Assembly (NCBI GenBank): GCA_045533485.1
Contig: JAZSHX010000043.1
Coordinates: forward strand, 5,859-69,858
DNA length: 64,000 bases
Reading direction: 5' to 3'
From: Scatosoma sp045533485
Lineage (GTDB): Bacteria > Bacillota > Clostridia > Christensenellales > Borkfalkiaceae
Below are positions 24,857 through 33,141 of this stretch, in pieces. How positions within the stretch are numbered: the first letter of the stretch is position 1; the number at the start of each line of letters is the position of its first letter. Position numbers and translations under genes: made by a program. The notes below the pieces were generated by a model. The model saw only the letters and a list, made by a program, of their open reading frames with translations. It ran no database searches and had not been told where the DNA came from.

Positions 24857-24867
24857 GCACAATGTGC
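24857..24867. promoter_or_regulatory. Operator palindrome 1
   Basis: GCACAATGTGC, a perfect dyad 13 bases from the HTH gene start. It shares its half-site with operator 2, whose centre is 30 bases away (about three helical turns). Confidence 0.7.
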
Positions 24868-24876
24868 ATTTTTTGC

Positions 24877-24905
24877 TTGACAAAAGGCACACTGTGCCTT
24901 ATAAT
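24877..24905 (+). promoter_or_regulatory. Promoter of the zinc-ribbon membrane gene with operator 2
   Basis: TTGACA (24877-24882), 17 bases, TATAAT (24900-24905). The palindrome GGCACACTGTGCC (24886-24898) fills the spacer. Confidence 0.85.
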
Positions 24906-24949
24906 AGTATATACAAAACAAAAAATCTATACAAACAAGGAGAAAAAGT

Positions 24950-25684
24950 ATGAAATGTAGTTATTGTGGAAAGAAAATGCGCAAAGACGATGCGGTGTGT
25001 CCGCATTGTGGTGCCGGTGATTATTTTCAGCAACTTCCGGTAGTGAATCAAGCGTCCAACTTTGGTTATAACTATGCGTCTTATCCTATGGGATATCCGC
25101 AGACGATGGCGGAAAACGATAAAGATATGTATATGTTGCCGGTGAGGACAAAGCAAAAAAACCGAATCGCGAAATGGGCTCTTAGATTTTCTATCTATCC
25201 TTTGATTGGCTTATTTCTAGTGGGTATACTTATCATATTGGCGTACAAGTGGGAAGCATTTGGGGCGGCGTTTGATGTCTGGGGGTTGGTTTTTCATATA
25301 TGGATGGCGCCAGGAGAGGGCGTGCAGGAGCTTGGACGTTTTGGTGCAATGGAAGGGCAATCTTTTGCGGAATTAAAAGAAATTGTTTCCATAATCTTTA
25401 CTCAATTAACACTTGAATTTGAAGGGGTAACGGAAATTCAAACACTGAAAGCACTGTTTTACGTGTGGGGCGTTGTTGTGCCTTTATTATATTTATTTTT
25501 GCTTTTAACCAGCGTCGGCGTAATTTTAATTATACCTTTTGCTATTATCGGGTGGAAGCGGTCGGAAAAAAGAAATGGAACAGGCAAAAAGCATTCAATT
25601 TGGGCGTTACGCCTTTATTGGTTGATGCCGCTATTGATAGTTTTACTTTTTGTGCTTTTTTATGCGGCAGCCTTATTGATCTGA
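24950..25684 (+). CDS. Zinc-ribbon membrane protein
   Basis: A 244-residue protein. The N-terminus is a zinc ribbon (CSYCGKK...CPHCGAG, four cysteines within residues 3-21), then a tyrosine/proline-rich linker and about three hydrophobic segments (near residues 80-100, 170-200, 220-244). It lacks a signal peptide, so the ribbon should be cytoplasmic. AAGGAGAAAAAGT precedes the ATG. It is divergently transcribed from, and probably repressed by, the small HTH protein. No specific function can be given. Confidence 0.75.
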   Translation: MKCSYCGKKMRKDDAVCPHCGAGDYFQQLPVVNQASNFGYNYASYPMGYPQTMAENDKDMYMLPVRTKQKNRIAKWALRFSIYPLIGLFLVGILIILAYKWEAFGAAFDVWGLVFHIWMAPGEGVQELGRFGAMEGQSFAELKEIVSIIFTQLTLEFEGVTEIQTLKALFYVWGVVVPLLYLFLLLTSVGVILIIPFAIIGWKRSEKRNGTGKKHSIWALRLYWLMPLLIVLLFVLFYAAALLI

Positions 25685-25720
25685 TAAATATTGGAAAATT
25701 TTTGGTTTACTGTAGAATAA

Positions 25721-25758
25721 AAAAGAAGTCAATCTTGCATAGATTGACTTCTTTTTTT
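25721..25758. terminator. Bidirectional terminator
   Basis: AAGAAGTCAATCT and AGATTGACTTCTT form a perfect stem with A and T tracts on either side, between convergent genes. Confidence 0.85.
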
Positions 25759-25772
25759 ACAACAAATAAACC

Positions 25773-26534
25773 TTACGGTCTTAAACCGCTGCCGCCTTGA
25801 AGCGTAATCGTTTCGCCCGTAATGAACGAAGCTTCGTCCGAGCAAAGGAACACGCAAAGTCCGCCAACGTCTTTTTCGGGGTCGGCAAATCTGCCCATAG
25901 GCACGCCCTTGATGGTTTGTTCGTATCTTTCAGGGTATTCTTCCTTGAATTTTTGCAAGCCTTCCGTCATAGCAAGGGGACAAATTACGTTTACGCGTAC
26001 GCCGTCGGGAGCCCATTCGGTTGCTGCCACGCGCGAAAGCCCGCGGATGCCTTCTTTTGCCGCCGCGTAGGACGACTGCGCAATTCTGCCAAACAAGCCT
26101 GCGCCCGATGCAAAGTTCACCACAGCGCCTTTGCTTTCTTTCAAATACGGATATGCCTTTTGCATATAGAAGAAGGTCGCGTAGATGCCCGAATAGATAG
26201 CCAAATCCAAATCTTCTTTGGTGTGTTGGATAAGCATTTTACCCGAAGCGGAAGCTTGTGCGTTGTTGACAACAGCGTCAATGCGGCCAAATTTTTCTAC
26301 CGTTTTGTCGATTACGTTTTGGATTGCCGCTTCGTCTGCGCCGTCCGCGGCAACCGTCAGCACTTCACAGCCGTACGCGCTTTCCAGCTTTTCCTTTGCG
26401 GAAACAAGCGTGCTTTCCGTTCTGCCCGTAATCACGATTTTAGCGCCAGCTTTTGCAAACGCCGTGGAAAGACCAAAACCGATACCGCGACCGCCACCGG
26501 TGATGATAACCACTTTGTCTTGTAAAGAAATCAT
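25773..26534 (-). CDS. SDR-family oxidoreductase
   Basis: A 253-residue classical short-chain dehydrogenase. The cofactor loop TGGGRGIGFG is at residues 12-21, VVNNAQA replaces the usual NNAG, and the catalytic region shows SGAGLFG and the YAAAK active-site tyrosine/lysine pair. Family members reduce or oxidise sugars, acyl groups or alcohols with NAD(P)H; the substrate is not visible here. It has its own promoter (26568-26597) with AGGAGAATAATCTT before the ATG. Confidence 0.88.
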   Translation of the reverse strand: MISLQDKVVIITGGGRGIGFGLSTAFAKAGAKIVITGRTESTLVSAKEKLESAYGCEVLTVAADGADEAAIQNVIDKTVEKFGRIDAVVNNAQASASGKMLIQHTKEDLDLAIYSGIYATFFYMQKAYPYLKESKGAVVNFASGAGLFGRIAQSSYAAAKEGIRGLSRVAATEWAPDGVRVNVICPLAMTEGLQKFKEEYPERYEQTIKGVPMGRFADPEKDVGGLCVFLCSDEASFITGETITLQGGSGLRP

Positions 26535-26567
26535 AAGATTATTCTCCTAAATTTATTTTCTACACAC

Positions 26568-26597
26568 AGTATAACATATAAAAAGGCACGTTGTCAA
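26568..26597 (-). promoter_or_regulatory. Promoter of the SDR gene
   Basis: On the minus strand TTGACA, 18 bases, TATACT. Confidence 0.7.
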
Positions 26598-26631
26598 GAA
26601 AATGCATGAAAAAACCAACTTGTAACAACCG

Positions 26632-27111
26632 TTACTTTTTCTCCTTTTTACACAAGATATAATCGCAGTTGACCATACCATGTCCTAATGGAACGTCAAT
26701 TTTTTGCTCAATTTCAAACCCGTTTTTTTGATAGCATTTAAGTGCGCGCGCATTTTTTTGGTTGGCGCTTAAGCGTACGTCCTTGCCAAAGGAGCAAAGA
26801 TAATCGAATACGAACGCAGGGATACCTTTTCCGCGCGCAAAGGGCAAAAGATACAGCTTGTCCATATATGTGTCCTTTTCTCTGTCCACGTACACGACCA
26901 CGCCTGCGCGATCGCCGTTTTCGTCTAAAATATTGCGGTATTCGTAGCCTTCACTAAGGTAAAATTGCAAGCCGTCCTTAGAAAAGTATTTATCCAGTAA
27001 AAATTCAATTTGCGCGGCAGGCAAAAAGGAGCCGTACGTTTCGTGCCAAAGCGGCGACATAAAATCTCTAAGCGAAGCAAATTCTTGCCGGGAAAGCAAA
27101 GTAAGCTGCAT
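26632..27111 (-). CDS. GNAT-family N-acetyltransferase
   Basis: A 159-residue acetyltransferase. The acetyl-CoA segment is LYLLPFARGKGIPAFVFDYL, where the usual R/Q-x-x-G-x-G/A appears as RGKGIP, followed by LSANQKNARALKCYQKNGFEIEQK, the classic GNAT C-terminal motif. Acceptor unknown. AAGGAG lies before the ATG and a TTGACT-17-TATAAT promoter (27142-27170) drives it alone. Confidence 0.9.
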   Translation of the reverse strand: MQLTLLSRQEFASLRDFMSPLWHETYGSFLPAAQIEFLLDKYFSKDGLQFYLSEGYEYRNILDENGDRAGVVVYVDREKDTYMDKLYLLPFARGKGIPAFVFDYLCSFGKDVRLSANQKNARALKCYQKNGFEIEQKIDVPLGHGMVNCDYILCKKEKK

Positions 27112-27141
27112 AAAAAACTCCTTATTTTTGTCGTTTTTGCC

Positions 27142-27170
27142 ATTATAGCACGCTTAACGAAAAAAGTCAA
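27142..27170 (-). promoter_or_regulatory. Promoter of the GNAT gene
   Basis: On the minus strand TTGACT, 17 bases, TATAAT. It diverges from the GH20 promoter about 40 bases away. Confidence 0.8.
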
Positions 27171-27211
27171 ACGCCGCGTCAAATATTGCGCGAAAAATTT
27201 TTGTAAAACTA

Positions 27212-27240
27212 TTGAAAAACAGCGCAAACTGTGGTATAAT
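27212..27240 (+). promoter_or_regulatory. Promoter of the GH20 gene
   Basis: TTGAAA (27212-27217), 17 bases, TATAAT (27235-27240). Confidence 0.8.
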
Positions 27241-27275
27241 ACATAGGTGTGAAAAGGTATAAAAAGGAGCGAACA

Positions 27276-29111
27276 ATGATTACGCAATTTATCCAACAGG
27301 CAATTCGTGAAGAAATCGGGTATACGTTCCCAAGCACTACGCAATTTTTTCAAAGCGACAAATTGACCGTTTGTAAAAAGGACGGCAAGCTGCAAGTGGG
27401 CGTGCGCGGCAGACGCGATTTTTTGCGCGCGGCATTGATTGCCAAAACCAACTTAAAATGCGAAGCATACGAAATAGTCGAAAAGGGCGCGTTTGACGAC
27501 GTGTGCTTTATGCTGGACTGTTCCAGAAACGCCGTGCCTACCGTGGAAACTTGGAAAAAGCTCATTCGCAATTTGGCGATGATGGGGTATAATTCCTGTA
27601 TGCTGTATATGGAAGACGTGTACGAAGTGGACGGAGAGCCGTATTTTGGGTATTTGCGCGGCAGATACACGAAAACGGAAATGATGCAGCTGGACGATTA
27701 CGCGCGGTCGTTGGGGATAGAGCTTATCCCCTGCATCCAAACGCTTGCGCACCTGCGCCGCTTGAAACGCTGGCAGGCATATAAGCCGCACTTTGACTGC
27801 CAAGACATTATGCTGGTCGGCGATGAACGCGTGTATCAGCTGATTGAAAATATGTTCAAAACGCTGTCAACGTGCTTCTCCACCAAACGTATTCATATCG
27901 GTATGGACGAAGCGTGGCAGCTTGGTTTGGGGACGTATTTGGATAAAAACGGCTATCAAGACCGCTTCGATATCTTTTTAACGCACCTGAACAAGGTCAA
28001 CGAAATTGCGCAAAAGTACGGATACAGGAATTGTATTATGTGGAGCGATATGTTCGCGTGGACGGCAAAGCGCACGGGCAGCGTCAATGAACAGGGCGAA
28101 CCGGTCATTCCGCAGGAAGTGCTGGATAAAATCCCTGCAAACGTGCATTTGTGCCACTGGAAATACCACGGCCAAAGCAAGGAAGATTACGAGCCGAGCA
28201 TGAAGCTGCACGATTGCTTTGCAAATCCCGTATGGTATGCAAGCGGTACGTGCGCTTGGGGGAATTTCCTGCCGTACAATTCGTATGCCACGATCGCTAA
28301 CGGCGTTGCCTTGCAGGTAGCCAAAGAACACGGCGTCAAGCACGCAGTGCAAACGCACTGGGGTGACGACGGCGCGGAAACGCCCGTGATGAGCTTGCTT
28401 CCGTCGCTTTTTGCGTTCGCTTACCACGCAAACGAAGTACCCATGTATCGAATGAACGATGAATTTTATGCGTTGACGGGGTACACGGCGGCGCAGTTTG
28501 CGGCGTTGGAAGCGCCTAACACTTGGTCGGGCGAACGCACGATGGACTGTGCGAAAAACGTAAAAATCGGGTTGTATAACGACGTATTTTTAGGGGTTGC
28601 CGACAAGGCGATTACGGGTACGCAGGAACGCAAGCTTGCGCCTGCGATAGAAAGCTTGCAAGCCGTGCAAGACAACAGGCAGTACGCGTATATGTTCAAA
28701 GCGGCGCTTGCGTTTGCGCAAGCGGCGGCGGAAAAGTTTGATATGGGCGTGCGATTAAGGGCGGCGTACAAGGCAGGCGACCACGCACAGCTGCGCGCCA
28801 TTTGTTATCAAATTCCCGTAGCGATACAGTGTGTGGACGCGTTTATACAAGCGTACAGAAAGCAGTGGCTTACCCTGTACAAACCGCAGGGCTTGGAAGT
28901 ACAGGAAATCCGTCTTGGCGGCTTAAAGGAACGCTTGCGCGGCTGTATGTTGCGATTAGAAGCGTATCTCAAAGGCGATTTGGATAAAATTGACGAGCTG
29001 GAACAAGAACTGTTGCCGCACGCGAACATTTATCCCGACGACCGCATTGCGCATTTGCATTACGATGAGTGCGTGAGCGTGGGCTACACACGTTGTCCGT
29101 TCTTGACGTGA
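27276..29111 (+). CDS. GH20-like beta-N-acetylhexosaminidase
   Basis: A 611-residue glycosidase without signal peptide, hence intracellular. The start at 27276 is preferred because AAAAGGAGCG precedes it. After a small N-terminal domain the GH20 barrel follows: FMLDCSRNAVPTVETWKKLI, the substrate arginine strand, and HIGMDEAW, the catalytic Asp-Glu pair (about residue 210), then YRNCIMWSDMF and the tryptophan-containing HWGDDGAETP. It would release terminal GlcNAc or GalNAc from imported oligosaccharides, feeding the nagA/nagB genes about 8 kb away. The C-terminal 150 residues are helical and not assigned. It resembles bacterial cytoplasmic GH20 forms such as streptococcal GH20C. Confidence 0.85.
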   Translation: MITQFIQQAIREEIGYTFPSTTQFFQSDKLTVCKKDGKLQVGVRGRRDFLRAALIAKTNLKCEAYEIVEKGAFDDVCFMLDCSRNAVPTVETWKKLIRNLAMMGYNSCMLYMEDVYEVDGEPYFGYLRGRYTKTEMMQLDDYARSLGIELIPCIQTLAHLRRLKRWQAYKPHFDCQDIMLVGDERVYQLIENMFKTLSTCFSTKRIHIGMDEAWQLGLGTYLDKNGYQDRFDIFLTHLNKVNEIAQKYGYRNCIMWSDMFAWTAKRTGSVNEQGEPVIPQEVLDKIPANVHLCHWKYHGQSKEDYEPSMKLHDCFANPVWYASGTCAWGNFLPYNSYATIANGVALQVAKEHGVKHAVQTHWGDDGAETPVMSLLPSLFAFAYHANEVPMYRMNDEFYALTGYTAAQFAALEAPNTWSGERTMDCAKNVKIGLYNDVFLGVADKAITGTQERKLAPAIESLQAVQDNRQYAYMFKAALAFAQAAAEKFDMGVRLRAAYKAGDHAQLRAICYQIPVAIQCVDAFIQAYRKQWLTLYKPQGLEVQEIRLGGLKERLRGCMLRLEAYLKGDLDKIDELEQELLPHANIYPDDRIAHLHYDECVSVGYTRCPFLT

Positions 29112-29162
29112 TACGGGCATACAAAAACGACGGCATAAATTATATAGAGATAAGGGGAAAAT

Positions 29163-30527
29163 ATGCAATATAACGTAATCATTATCGGCGCAGGTCCGGG
29201 CGGTATTTTTACCGCGTACGAATTGACGAAAAAAGCGCCCAACTTAAAAATAGCTGTGTTTGAAGGGGGGCAGGAGCTGAAAAAACGCCGTTGTCCCATT
29301 GACGGGGAAAAGGTAAAAGCGTGTATAAACTGCAAAAGCTGTTCGATTATGAGCGGTTTTGGCGGTGCAGGCGCGTTTTCCGACGGAAAATACAACATTA
29401 CCAACGATTTCGGCGGCACGTTGCACGAATATATCGGCAAGCAAAAAGCGTTGGAGCTTATGCAATACGTAGACGAAATCAACTTGAAATACGGCGGTGA
29501 AAACACCAAGCTGTACACAACGGCTGGCTCAAAATTCAAAAAGCTTTGTATGCAAAACGATTTGCATCTTTTGGACGCATCCGTGCGGCATTTGGGTACG
29601 GATATCAATTACGTAGTGCTGGAAAATTTGTATAACGAACTCAAAGACAAGGTGGATTTTTATTTCAACAGCCACGTGGATAAGGTGCGTTTGCAAGGCG
29701 GCGGATATGAAATTACGACGAAAAAGGGCGTGTTCACGTGCGAAAAATGCGTAGTGTCGGTAGGGCGCAGCGGCAGCAAATGGATGCAGCAGGTATGCGA
29801 CGAATTGCAAATTCCCACCAAATCCAACCGCGTGGACATCGGTGTGCGCGTGGAACTGCCTGCGGAAATTTTCTCGCATTTGACAAGCGAACTGTATGAA
29901 AGCAAAATCGTGTACAGAACGCAGAAATACGGCGACAGAGTGCGCACGTTTTGTATGAACCCCAGGGGCGCGGTGGTAAGCGAAAATACCAACGGTATCG
30001 TGACGGTCAACGGGCATAGCTACGAAGATCCTGCAAGGCAGACGAATAACACCAACTTTGCACTTTTGGTGGCAAAGCATTTTTCCGAGCCGTTCCACGA
30101 TTCCAACGGCTACGGCGAATCGATTGCACGCCTTTCCAACATGCTGGGCGGCGGTATTATCGTGCAACGCTTCGGCGATTTAATTCGTGGCAGAAGAAGT
30201 ACGCCGTCGCGCATAGAAGAAAGCTTCACCGTGCCAACTTTGAGCGCAACCCCCGGGGATTTGAGCTTGGTGCTTCCCAAACGCATTTTGGACGGCATCA
30301 TCGAAATGATTTACGCCTTAGATAAAATTGCGCCGGGTACGGCAAACGACGACACGCTTTTGTACGGCGTGGAAGTCAAGTTTTATAATATGGAAGTGGC
30401 GGTGGACGAAACGCTGCAAAGCCGCTACAAGGGCTTGTACGTTATCGGCGACGGCAGCGGTATCACGCACTCGCTTTCCCACGCAAGCGCAAGCGGCGTG
30501 TGCGTAGCAAGACATATAGCAAAATAA
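29163..30527 (+). CDS. FAD-dependent dehydrogenase (COG2509-like)
   Basis: A 454-residue flavoprotein. The ADP-binding motif GAGPGGIFTAYELTK is at residues 9-23. A cysteine-rich stretch, CPIDGEKVKACINCKSCSIM (residues 44-63), and the glycine-rich GFGGAGAFSDGKYN follow, the pattern of the uncharacterised FAD-dependent dehydrogenase family. The C-terminal YVIGDGSGITHSLSHASASG closes the FAD site. The cysteines might bind a metal cluster, but that is inference. It begins 51 bases after the GH20 gene with AAGGGG before its ATG and ends at a strong terminator, so it may share the GH20 transcript. Confidence 0.88.
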   Translation: MQYNVIIIGAGPGGIFTAYELTKKAPNLKIAVFEGGQELKKRRCPIDGEKVKACINCKSCSIMSGFGGAGAFSDGKYNITNDFGGTLHEYIGKQKALELMQYVDEINLKYGGENTKLYTTAGSKFKKLCMQNDLHLLDASVRHLGTDINYVVLENLYNELKDKVDFYFNSHVDKVRLQGGGYEITTKKGVFTCEKCVVSVGRSGSKWMQQVCDELQIPTKSNRVDIGVRVELPAEIFSHLTSELYESKIVYRTQKYGDRVRTFCMNPRGAVVSENTNGIVTVNGHSYEDPARQTNNTNFALLVAKHFSEPFHDSNGYGESIARLSNMLGGGIIVQRFGDLIRGRRSTPSRIEESFTVPTLSATPGDLSLVLPKRILDGIIEMIYALDKIAPGTANDDTLLYGVEVKFYNMEVAVDETLQSRYKGLYVIGDGSGITHSLSHASASGVCVARHIAK

Positions 30528-30546
30528 TCAACAAGCAATAAAAAAT

Positions 30547-30580
30547 CGGCGGACGCTTTATAATAAGCGTCCGCCGTTGT
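30547..30580. terminator. Bidirectional terminator
   Basis: CGGCGGACGCTT-TATAAT-AAGCGTCCGCCG, a perfect 12-base stem between convergent genes. Confidence 0.85.
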
Positions 30581-30595
30581 TATACAGTTGAAAGA

Positions 30596-31522
30596 TTATT
30601 TTTTATCGTTTGCCGACGCCGTTACGGCATTGACCAAACCCACAACGCTTTGCAATTCGCTGGGGATAATCACCTTGGTCGCTTGCCCGTCTGCCACGCG
30701 TTCAAAGGATTCTAATTTTTTCAGCGTGATATACGCGTCGCCGGGGGTGGCTTCGTTAATCATACGGATAGACTGCGCTTGCGCTTCGTTGATACGCAAA
30801 ATGGCTTCCGCTTCGCCTTCCGCGCGTTTAATACGCGATTGCTTTTCTGCTTCGGCGTGCAAGATTGCTGCTTCCTTTTCCGCTTCCGCTTCCAAAATTT
30901 GGCTTTCCTTTTTACCTTGCGCCACCAAAATATTGCTTGCCTTTTCGCCTTCCGCGCGCAAAATCGCTTCACGGCGTTGGCGTTCCGCCTTCATTTGCTT
31001 TTCCATCGCGTCTTGAATTTCCGCAGGGGGCTTGATGTTTTTGAGTTCCACGCGGTTGATTTTGATGCCCCAAGGGTCGGTCGCTTCGTCCAAAATGGAA
31101 CGGATTTTCGCGTTAATGGTATCACGCGACGTCAGCGTGTGGTCAAGCTCCAAATCGCCGATGATATTTCTAAGCGTGGTTGCCGTCAGGTTTTCGATGG
31201 CTCTGATGGGGTTTTCCACACCGTACGCAAACAGCTTGGGATCGGTAATTTGGAAGAACACGACGGTGTCGATTTGCATAGTAACGTTATCCTTGGTGAT
31301 TACGGGTTGGGGATCGAAATCGGCAACCTGTTCTTTCAAGGACACCTTTTTTGCAATGCGGTCGAAAGCAGGGAGCAAGAAATGCAGTTTGCCCGATTGC
31401 CACGTTTCCTTGTACGCGCCCAAACGTTCTACAACGAACGCTTGCGCCTGCGGAACGACCTTAATGTGCAAAATGATTACGACCAAAAGAATAACAGCCA
31501 AAATAATTAAAGCAACAATCAT
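30596..31522 (-). CDS. SPFH/Band-7 membrane protein (stomatin-like)
   Basis: A 308-residue protein with one N-terminal membrane segment followed by the SPFH domain (QAFVVERLGAYKETW, PVITKDNVTMQIDTVVFFQI, TLRNIIGDLELDHTLTSRD) and a long alanine/glutamate-rich coiled coil (about 185-260). Such proteins form oligomeric membrane scaffolds. The neighbouring NfeD-like gene (31566-32006) is its standard partner and lies upstream on the same strand with a 43-base gap. Confidence 0.93.
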   Translation of the reverse strand: MIVALIILAVILLVVIILHIKVVPQAQAFVVERLGAYKETWQSGKLHFLLPAFDRIAKKVSLKEQVADFDPQPVITKDNVTMQIDTVVFFQITDPKLFAYGVENPIRAIENLTATTLRNIIGDLELDHTLTSRDTINAKIRSILDEATDPWGIKINRVELKNIKPPAEIQDAMEKQMKAERQRREAILRAEGEKASNILVAQGKKESQILEAEAEKEAAILHAEAEKQSRIKRAEGEAEAILRINEAQAQSIRMINEATPGDAYITLKKLESFERVADGQATKVIIPSELQSVVGLVNAVTASANDKK

Positions 31523-31565
31523 AATTTTTTCTCCTTATTTTATATATAAAAACCGTTGTAAAAGG

Positions 31566-32006
31566 TTATTGATTTTTTTCTACCAACAGTTTATTTCCGT
31601 TGATTTCCTTGACGGTCACAACGGCGCCTTGTTCAATCACGCTGTTATCAAACGCACGCGCGCTCCAAACCAAACCGTTGATTTTCACTGCGCCGCGGGC
31701 CTGAATATTGTCGATTTCTTCTGTAACGATTGCCGTATGCCCGACGATTAAATCTAAATTCGTGCTTTGCGCATCCTTTTGCGCAAGAATTTTTTTGACG
31801 AATTTTCTTGTGCTAATAAGCAATGCCGCAGACAGCGCGATGAAAATTGCCACCTGCCAAACTGCGCCCAAAGCAGGAAAAATCGCCGCAACGATACCGA
31901 GCACCAGCGCGGAAATCGCAAACCAAACGGATACGAGATCGGTTGTCAAAAGCTCAATCACTATCAATGAAATGGCACAACAAAACCATACCCAACTCAT
32001 AACCAA
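31566..32006 (-). CDS. NfeD-family membrane protein
   Basis: A 146-residue protein with two to three hydrophobic segments (VWFCCAISLIVIELL, WFAISALVLGIVAAIFPAL, VAIFIALSAALLI) followed by a soluble OB-fold NfeD domain (VGHTAIVTEEI, RGAVKINGLVWSARA, GAVVTVKEINGNKLLVEK). It is the short NfeD form lacking a protease domain. NfeD proteins work with SPFH proteins, and here the two are adjacent. AAGGAG precedes its start and a promoter lies just upstream. Confidence 0.92.
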   Translation of the reverse strand: MVMSWVWFCCAISLIVIELLTTDLVSVWFAISALVLGIVAAIFPALGAVWQVAIFIALSAALLISTRKFVKKILAQKDAQSTNLDLIVGHTAIVTEEIDNIQARGAVKINGLVWSARAFDNSVIEQGAVVTVKEINGNKLLVEKNQ

Positions 32007-32033
32007 CTCTCCTTAAAAAATAATAACGTATAT

Positions 32034-32062
32034 AGTATATCACAAATCCCTTGCTTTGTCAA
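32034..32062 (-). promoter_or_regulatory. Promoter of nfeD-SPFH with an overlapping dyad
   Basis: On the minus strand TTGACA, 17 bases, TATACT. The -35 lies in the inverted repeat TCCCTTG-CTTTGT-CAAGGGA (32047-32066), a possible operator or remnant hairpin. Confidence 0.65.
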
Positions 32063-32078
32063 GGGACTTTATGCAAAT

Positions 32079-32954
32079 TTATCCGTGCTTGGCGTAGCGC
32101 GTGCGGTATTGCTTTGGCGAGCAATCCATATGCTTTTTGAACGTGTGGTTGAAATGGCTTAAATTATTGTACGCGCTCATTTCCGCGATTTGCAAAATGG
32201 AATAGTTAGAATACCGCAGTAGGTTGCACGCGTAATTGAGCCTAAATTTGGTCACGTAGGACACCAGCGTACACCCGACGAATTGATGGAAATACGCGTT
32301 CAAGCGCGGTTGCGAATAGGGCACTAATCCGTACAAATTGCGAACGGGCTGTAAAAAATAATCGGGAGAATGCAATTTGTTTAAAAATTCGGCAAACCAT
32401 TCGGGGTAAATTTTGTTTGTTTTCAGCGAAGTTTGAAAATACAGCAGTGCGTTGACGATAAAGGTTTTTATGATGCTGATATGCAGGTCGCGGTGCGTTT
32501 CGTCAGTGGAGTGTAAAAGCCCCAAAAGCTGGGATAAGCTTGCCTTTTCTTCCGCGCGTAAGGTAAGCCAAATAAACCCCTTTTCGTTGCATAATTTTTG
32601 ATGCAGCGTTTCGGAAAACAATCCGCAAATAGAGTGAAAGGTTTGCGGTGTCATAGACACGTTGAATTGCACCGCCGGCGTATTGTCGATTTTTAAAAAT
32701 TGATGTACGTCCCCGGGGCGGATTAGGCCGATGCAGTTTTCCGTTAAAATTTGCTCTTCGCCGTTACATACGTGCTTAATTTTCCCTTGCAAGATTATAA
32801 AAATCTCAAAAAAGTCGTGGGAGTGCTTGTTGGTCGCGCCGTTGTACCAAAAATGGAAACGAAAATCTGAAGCAGCGTCCTTAAACAGTTCACGGTAGAG
32901 TTTTACATCAATAAATTCGGTTTTGTTAACGGTAGTCGTGGATGTATTCGTCAT
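32079..32954 (-). CDS. AraC-family transcriptional regulator
   Basis: A 291-residue regulator. ATG 32954 (MTNTSTTTVNKTEF) is chosen because AGGAG precedes it; earlier starts lie in the promoter. The N-terminus is a cupin sensor (HSHDFFEIFIILQGKIKHV, GLIRPGDVHQFL) and the C-terminus is the two-HTH AraC domain ending in AEMSAYNNLSHFNHTFKKHMDCSPKQYR. It diverges from the GH63-like gene at 33142, whose promoter has a good -10 but no -35, so it probably activates GH63-manA in response to a sugar. Confidence 0.93.
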   Translation of the reverse strand: MTNTSTTTVNKTEFIDVKLYRELFKDAASDFRFHFWYNGATNKHSHDFFEIFIILQGKIKHVCNGEEQILTENCIGLIRPGDVHQFLKIDNTPAVQFNVSMTPQTFHSICGLFSETLHQKLCNEKGFIWLTLRAEEKASLSQLLGLLHSTDETHRDLHISIIKTFIVNALLYFQTSLKTNKIYPEWFAEFLNKLHSPDYFLQPVRNLYGLVPYSQPRLNAYFHQFVGCTLVSYVTKFRLNYACNLLRYSNYSILQIAEMSAYNNLSHFNHTFKKHMDCSPKQYRTRYAKHG

Positions 32955-32975
32955 AAAAATATTTCTCCTGCCTTT

Positions 32976-33005
32976 ATTATAACAAAGGCAAAGGCGTTTT
33001 GGCAA
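32976..33005 (-). promoter_or_regulatory. Promoter of the AraC gene
   Basis: On the minus strand TTGCCA, 18 bases, TATAAT. Confidence 0.65.
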
Positions 33006-33089
33006 GGAAAAAAGCAAATTATTTATAAAAAACACAAGTTTTTGCCTAAAAAGATATAAAAAAGACAAGATTTTTTTTCAAGGATATAG

Positions 33090-33095
33090 TATAAT
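33090..33095 (+). promoter_or_regulatory. -10 box of the GH63-manA operon, no -35
   Basis: TATAAT stands alone; the -35 position reads AAGATT. This is the expected look of an activator-dependent promoter and fits the divergent AraC regulator. Confidence 0.5.
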
Positions 33096-33141
33096 AAAAG
33101 AAAGAAAAAAAACGTCACCGCACGTTTTTAGGAGAATACGT

